A DNA stretch of 47,762 nt from Loktanella sp. (GTDB lineage: Bacteria; Pseudomonadota; Alphaproteobacteria; Rhodobacterales; Rhodobacteraceae), in NCBI GenBank assembly GCA_017390475.1, contig JAFPBO010000043.1, forward strand, positions 1-47,762, in the 5' to 3' direction. The position numbers and the translations under genes are program-made. Under the pieces are notes generated by a model. It saw only the letters and a program-made list of their open reading frames with translations, was not told the origin of the DNA and searched no databases. Below are positions 43,180 through 47,762 of the stretch, piece after piece; the stretch's first letter is position 1; every line of letters starts with the position of its first letter.

Positions 43180-44046
43180 TCAATCCCGCTCCGCAACACG
43201 GGACATCAACGCCGCGATGCTGTCAAAGCTGTCAGGCTGCGGCAAAGCAAAGCCATCCAGTTGCAGCTGGCCCAAAACATTGCGCCCAGACGCAGTCTGA
43301 TCCAACGTGAACAGCGCATCGTTGATGGCGCGCGTGGCCGATGCATTGCGCGCTTCAGTAGCAAAGACAAAGGGTGGAAATCCGTGCCAGCCTGATCGCC
43401 ACAAGACCCGCGTCTGCGCGATCAGTTCCGGCTCTGTGCGGGCCAATGCGTCGTAGACATAACCATCGACGCTACCCGATGTCGCAAGCCGCCGCGCGAC
43501 GGCGCGCACTACATTGCGATGTCCAAAGGTGAAAAAGCTGCGCGAGAAATAGCCATCGGGCCGCTCGTTGCGTGCCACAAGTTCAGCAACGGTCACAAGG
43601 TGCCCTGAATTTGAGTCGGGGTCGGAGTAAGCATGAATATCTCCACGCAAGTCAGCAATTTCGCTCGCTTGCCGGTCATCAGCTGTGATGATGTAACCAC
43701 GATACCGCGGCGCACCGTTCCAAACCGGTAAGGCAAGCGCCTGCAATCGATCCGCGTGCTGCAATAAGGGATAACCGCAAAGCCAGGCGGCATCCAATTC
43801 GCCCAGCAATAATAATGCCACAACCTCTTTGTAGGTGCGTCGCTGGACAAATTCTGTGGCGTGACCGGTCACGGCCTGAATGTGATCGCGCAGATATTCC
43901 AGCACCACCCATTCGTTATCAAGAAAAACCGGGGTCAGACCAATGCGCAAAGGCAGTGCGTCTTGTGCCATCACTCTGTGCGAAGCGCATATAGCGCCAC
44001 CTATTGCAGCCAAGAAGTATCGCCGGTCAGAGGCATATTTTATCAT
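43180..44046 (-). CDS. arxX: PhnD-like periplasmic sensor protein (ArxX/AioX-like)
   Basis: The protein has 288 residues from ATG 44046 with AGGA 9 bases upstream; the frame continues upstream without a ribosome-binding site. A signal peptide at about 1-27 ends near VMAQDA. The fold is the phosphonate-binding PhnD type: GLTPVFL, TYKEVVALLLLGELDAAWLCGYPLL, GYIITADD, SDPDSNSG. Cys90 in AWLCGYP falls where AioX proteins have the As(III)-binding cysteine region. With the kinase and NtrC-type regulator that follow it forms an X-S-R triplet as in aio and arx clusters, so it is the probable arsenite sensor. Confidence 0.8.
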   Translation of the reverse strand: MIKYASDRRYFLAAIGGAICASHRVMAQDALPLRIGLTPVFLDNEWVVLEYLRDHIQAVTGHATEFVQRRTYKEVVALLLLGELDAAWLCGYPLLQHADRLQALALPVWNGAPRYRGYIITADDRQASEIADLRGDIHAYSDPDSNSGHLVTVAELVARNERPDGYFSRSFFTFGHRNVVRAVARRLATSGSVDGYVYDALARTEPELIAQTRVLWRSGWHGFPPFVFATEARNASATRAINDALFTLDQTASGRNVLGQLQLDGFALPQPDSFDSIAALMSRVAERD

Positions 44047-45548
44047 TTTACCAATCCTAAGCACGACCTTAATCCAGTTACCGTATCCATGCCACCGCAG
44101 ACCACCGGTCTGACCAAGGGCTTCAACTTGCCTCAAGGCCAAGTTTAGATGTGGTATCCGTCGAGCGGATCATACTGGGCACCAATGGAGATTTCGGGCA
44201 CTCTTTAAATTGACAGATGGCAATCGCCAGAAAATCAAACACTATTGGTTCCCATCTGGGTCGGAATGGAAACCTAAATTTCAGCAAAAAATGACGCACA
44301 TTACTTCAAATTAACGGCAAGGAGAGGCGCGCCCAGATCCCATGAAGCTCTGTTTTAAGTTCATCGCGGTTTCGAATTAAAGCCCATGCATGCCCCCACA
44401 GAGCCTATAGAGGGCTCCCGATTTTACAACTACGCCAATCATTATCTTCTGTCCCGCAGATCAATATCAAAGAGCGCATAACATCTGTATCAAAAGCAAA
44501 TGACAGGGTGAGTTGGTCTTCTTCACGGATACAAATCATGACATGGTCCACCACGCCGCCCCCTTGGCAATGCTTTCTTCACCGCTGAGAACGTTGTCTG
44601 AGACGACGCGGGTGGCCGTCCCCTCGGGCTTTGCAACTGTGGTAAACAAACATGTTGAAGCGCCGGGAAGCGATGCGACGTCAGGATCACAGCCCGGTGC
44701 CAGAAATTATGTCCGTTCCGCATTGATTTGTCTGGTTTGGTGGGGATGAACGTAAATAAAGCTCAAAAACCGACCTTTATTTACGTCCATCCGTATATAT
44801 CACCTATATTTCGGCGAAACGGCACATGCGTGTATGGACAGAGTTTCATCCTGAAGGCATTCGATTTCTCGCAGATCACCAATAAAAGGTTCATAAATGC
44901 ACGGAGCCCCTCCCATCAGCGGCCAAACAATCGCTGATCAGCTGTAAAATACTGATAATATTGACTTCTTTCTACTTCCCCGTTCAAGGAAAACCTTTTG
45001 CAGAAGAATCCGCAAATCGTCCGTTAACCGAGCTGTCAAAGCTTTGAGTGCTCGACAATATAGGGTTATGGCCGAAAACGGGTGTTTTCCCACTGCTTTT
45101 AGGATCGCGCCATAAGCTTGGCAGGCGCTTCAAGGCTGACGAAACGACATATGTGCATCGAGGCACACCACTGGTCAGAACCGCCCATTTAATGACCTTG
45201 ATCATGCAGCCTTCGCCACTTTTCGTCCAAGTGACGCGGCCCACTCCAGCCTCTGCACAACAGCGAACCTCCGCAAACTGGCCAAGACCTTTCCTGCACG
45301 GCAGCAAACGCGCCAAGCCTGAGAAGAAAGGCGCCTGCGCTGAAATTCAAGCAGCTATTTCTGCAATCGCAAACGTTAGTTTTTCCACAAAATTGGCGGA
45401 CTCCGGACATTCGCGGCAACTGCGAAGGCATCCTGTCAATGGCGTGAAAGCGGCCATTCGCACTTCATCTTCAATGCCCCCATGCTGAACCAGGCACGAA
45501 GGTCAGCAATGCGCAGAAAGCGAGCTTTGCAAAGTTTGGCAGACGGCC
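44047..45548. other. 1.5-kb gene-poor region, contains inverted repeat
   Basis: Several short frames occur on both strands but none shows a family pattern, signal peptide or ribosome-binding site. The one clear structure is an inverted repeat, ACGTAAATAAAG (44750-44761) and CTTTATTTACGT (44775-44786), perfect 12-bp arms with a 13-nt loop. The first bases upstream of arxX should hold its promoter, which I could not define. Confidence 0.45.
44750..44786. repeat. Perfect 12-bp-arm inverted repeat
   Basis: ACGTAAATAAAG and CTTTATTTACGT are exact reverse complements around a 13-nt loop. The stem is AT-rich with no T run, so it looks more like an operator or element end than a terminator. Confidence 0.55.
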
Positions 45549-46073
45549 CTACAGCCCACACGTCGCCGCATAAGCGAATGTGCCCCAAGCCACCGTCAAG
45601 AAAACGCACGGCAAAAAAGCCAAACATTGCATAGTTCCCTGCCAAAGGGGGCTTTGCACAAACCTCAGCATCAGGGCGCTCACACCCAAGAAGACGCCGC
45701 AGATTGCGGCGTTGGTGATCGAGTCGCCTGCGAACATAAAGTACTGTTGACTCATCACAGGTGCGTCAAAGGAAACATGTATGTTTGATACCACTTGATA
45801 TAGTTGTGCAGTGAAAACCCCGATCATCACTGCCCCCGCGCCGAGGGCGAAGTATGTCACCTTGCGCCGCCTTCCTCCGGCCCATGACATTATTGCAAAT
45901 CCAATGGCCCCGCTCGCCGATCCAAGGAATAACAAAGGGACGAGCCAAAAGATGACAGGAACGGCAGATACCACGCCTGCGGGAGGCCAGACCGTAGCAT
46001 CCGTGGCCGCCGGTTCGACACAAGATGACAGCCACCAATAAATCCATCCTGGAAGCGCGAAGAAATCCGTCAT
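45549..46073 (-). CDS. Four-helix membrane protein, unknown function
   Basis: The protein has 174 residues from MTDFFALPGWIYWW (46073). The frame extends to 46403, but the extra part is arginine-rich and resembles intergenic sequence. Hydrophobic segments lie at about 32-52, 60-85, 88-105 and 120-165, with short loops and the motif GGRRRKVTYFALGAG. The N-terminus contains SSCVEP. No family is recognised and no close neighbour suggests a role. Confidence 0.5.
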   Translation of the reverse strand: MTDFFALPGWIYWWLSSCVEPAATDATVWPPAGVVSAVPVIFWLVPLLFLGSASGAIGFAIMSWAGGRRRKVTYFALGAGAVMIGVFTAQLYQVVSNIHVSFDAPVMSQQYFMFAGDSITNAAICGVFLGVSALMLRFVQSPLWQGTMQCLAFLPCVFLTVAWGTFAYAATCGL

Positions 46074-46568
46074 TTGAACCCAATTCTCATAAAGGGCTAG
46101 CTGGCCCAAAGTTGCTGCTTCGGGCCAGCTAGGCCATAAAGCACGAGGCTCGTCGTTTGATGACGTTATCAACTGAAACCGTTCGCATAAAGGCGGTATT
46201 TTGAACACGCGGTGCCTGGCGGGTGTCTCATAATCAGTAGTCTCGTGATGCCGGTGCCGTCGTGCCGCATCATGTCCGCTTCGGGCTGGCACACCTGCCA
46301 TTCGGCTCTGAATCGGCGCGCTGCAACGCCGCAAGTCGGGTTTGAGCCCAAAGCCGCCATTCTGAAAGCTCCACAGACGTGAACTCGTTTGTGTGCGCAG
46401 CAACCTAGGACCCTAAAGTAATGTTTTGAGCGGCAACCCGCATCGTCGTATTGCTAAAGCAGTAAATTTTGCTTTCGATTACCCAAAAAGCTAAGTTTAA
46501 CATTCAGAGGGTGATGCAGAGTAATGTTTCTGCATCTCGATCTAAATGTAACGATTTAAGGATAAATT
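46074..46568. other. Intergenic region before the secreted-protein gene
   Basis: This region of about 495 bp has no convincing gene. The last 15 bp contain AAGGATAAATT, which serves as ribosome-binding site for 46569. Confidence 0.4.
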
Positions 46569-47396
46569 ATGAAAAACCACTCGACATTTAGAGCAGGTTG
46601 CGCAATGTCGCTGGCAATTTTCTGTTGCGGAGCCTTAAGTGGTTCCGCCCGGGCTGACGGAAGCGATTTTGTGATGGCAGAGAAATGGCCAGACGCAAGA
46701 GCGCCACTGGAGGCGGCAATCGACGTGGCGAGCAGCTGGCCTGAAAGTCTTGCTGATCTGCCAAATTTTGGTTCAGCGTTCACTGAAATCATGACCGAGG
46801 CAGATAAGAGTATCTGGAACGCACTGACTGGTGATGAGGGCTGGACAAATCGGGCGCAGTCGCCCCGCATCCTGAACTGGACTGGCCGTGGAAATCCGCC
46901 ACCCACCGCCTACTGCCGCAGGTTCGGACCGGCAGCTTTGGAATTGTTGGAGTTACCTTTTCCTGACTGGATGGGCGCTTTTGAAACGGCCACAGATGGC
47001 ATGGAACTGGATTTTCTTGTCCGCCTTCATGCTGAAGAAGAGTGGTCACAAATCTACGGCGCAAGATCACTGAGCCCGCGAGCACCGGCTGGAACGATCG
47101 CGGCAATGGACTGCATGTTTCTACCTCAGATCGAATTTACTTCGCAGCAGGCGCTTTATGATGAAATCGAACAGATCCATCAGGAATTTTTTGTGAATGG
47201 ATGGTTTGTTCCGGACGTCTTAGGATTTGGCCAGGTCTCGTGGTTCAGTCTGGTCGATCATACGAGCCGTCCGGGCACTGCCTTCCAGGTGATGATTACG
47301 GTAGATTCACCAGAACTGGGCAAACGAGGTGATGATAGATTTCAAGGAAGCTTCCAGATCCAGATTTCATCATGGCTTCTGAACTCTCTTGGATGA
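46569..47396 (+). CDS. Secreted protein of unknown function
   Basis: The protein has 275 residues starting MKNHSTFRAGCAMSLAIFCC, with AAGGAT 8 bases upstream. A signal peptide of about 28 residues ends at SARADG. The mature part is acidic, with aromatic-rich stretches (SSWPESLADLPNFGSAF, LPFPDWMGAFETA) and two cysteines in the mature region (YCRRFG, DCMFLP). I do not recognise a domain. It is isolated from other genes, and its stop is about 110 bp from the transposase remnant. Confidence 0.6.
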   Translation: MKNHSTFRAGCAMSLAIFCCGALSGSARADGSDFVMAEKWPDARAPLEAAIDVASSWPESLADLPNFGSAFTEIMTEADKSIWNALTGDEGWTNRAQSPRILNWTGRGNPPPTAYCRRFGPAALELLELPFPDWMGAFETATDGMELDFLVRLHAEEEWSQIYGARSLSPRAPAGTIAAMDCMFLPQIEFTSQQALYDEIEQIHQEFFVNGWFVPDVLGFGQVSWFSLVDHTSRPGTAFQVMITVDSPELGKRGDDRFQGSFQIQISSWLLNSLG

Positions 47397-47506
47397 ATAC
47401 GTCTGCATGGAGAGAATTTTATTCTGGCGATCACAAGACGCAGAATGCATCTGTCCGGTCTAAGCTTCAACCTGACGCTGGTTGCGTTAGCACGACCTCC
47501 CAAAAA

Positions 47507-47762
47507 CTACCGTTTTAGGCACGTGGGTTGTGGCAAGGGGTTTCTGTCCGGTAGCGGACCTTCGTCGGCTACACGGCGAAATCCAGCTTCGAGCCCACAT
47601 TGATCAATGCTGCAAGCTGTTTGTAGCATGAGGCGCATCTGATTAGCGCTGGCCTTGGTGCAGGACGTTCGGTCCGAAGCGAGATGGGTCTTCCATCCCT
47701 TGATGTGGTTCTCAGCCTGACCGCGGGCAGAGTAGATTTTCTCGTAAAGATGCTTGCCGCGC
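47507..47762 (-). pseudogene. IS1380-family transposase, C-terminal remnant cut by the window edge
   Basis: On the minus strand the sequence GKHLYEKIYSARGQAENHIKGWK, then THLASDRTSCTKASANQMRLML, matches the conserved C-terminal region of IS1380-group transposases (YxxVYxARGQAENHIK). After MRLML the similarity ends, where YWL would be expected, and the frame runs into non-transposase sequence to a stop at 47507. The N-terminal part lies beyond the window, so whether the gene is complete there is unknown. Confidence 0.65.

Noticed and set aside
44984-45488. Overlapping short frames on both strands
   Set aside because: No domain, signal peptide or ribosome-binding site; likely non-coding.
1-47762. 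CRISPR array or rRNA operon
   Set aside because: No regularly spaced repeats of 25-40 bp and no rRNA-like conserved sequence noticed on either strand.

Overview
The window looks like chromosomal (or chromid) DNA of a marine-type Rhodobacteraceae (Roseobacter group). This rests on its high G+C coding DNA, very large PstA and PstC proteins, the protein families present and the intergenic style. No rRNA or intact tRNA is present to confirm it, and genus level is not claimed.

Layout. 1-11.2 kb is ordinary accessory chromosome. It holds a cut membrane protein, a small secreted protein divergent from a mini XRE regulator with a dyad operator between them, and a TetR-controlled efflux locus (membrane-fusion protein, RND pump, SDR enzyme, plus an ABM-like monooxygenase). 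A 40-bp near-perfect palindrome overlies the pump promoter, and a related site lies in front of tetR. A large PAS hybrid histidine kinase follows.

11.48-17.25 kb is a compact integrative element next to a 45-nt 3' remnant of a tRNA-Met(CAT) gene. It carries a P4-type tyrosine integrase, an AlpA-like regulator, a Rep_trans (rolling-circle) initiator with tandem hairpins and a repeat-rich candidate origin, and a two-gene AT-richer cargo. The cargo is a DUF262 protein with an intact DGKQR motif overlapping a HEPN protein with an Rx4H motif. I interpret the cargo as a probable anti-phage module.

17.3-20.6 kb is a gene graveyard: an FMN reductase lacking a start codon, a frameshifted DUF808 gene, the GH94 tail of a cyclic glucan synthase, and a truncated DEDDh exonuclease joined to that tail.

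21-44 kb is an arsenic/phosphate island. On the minus strand lies pstSCAB-phoU-phoB with a Pho box upstream of pstS and no phoR. Divergent from it is arsR-acr3-arsC/VOC, whose last gene carries a frameshift. Converging on that is a large minus-strand cluster that I read as arxB'-arxA-arxB-arxC-arxD-moeA-mrp, preceded by an arxX-arxS-arxR sensory operon. The large subunit has a Tat signal, a [4Fe-4S] motif, a Mo-ligand cysteine and the YGRGWG motif that I recall as characteristic of ArxA arsenite oxidases. The inferred logic is as follows: ArxX senses As(III) in the periplasm, ArxS/ArxR switch on the oxidase, ArxABC passes electrons to quinone, ArxD, MoeA and Mrp help maturation, Acr3 exports arsenite, and Pst/Pho provides selective phosphate uptake against the arsenate formed.

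44-47.8 kb is sparse: about 1.5 kb without a convincing gene but with a 12-bp-arm inverted repeat, a four-helix membrane protein, a secreted protein of unknown function, and the C-terminal end of an IS1380-type transposase cut by the window edge.
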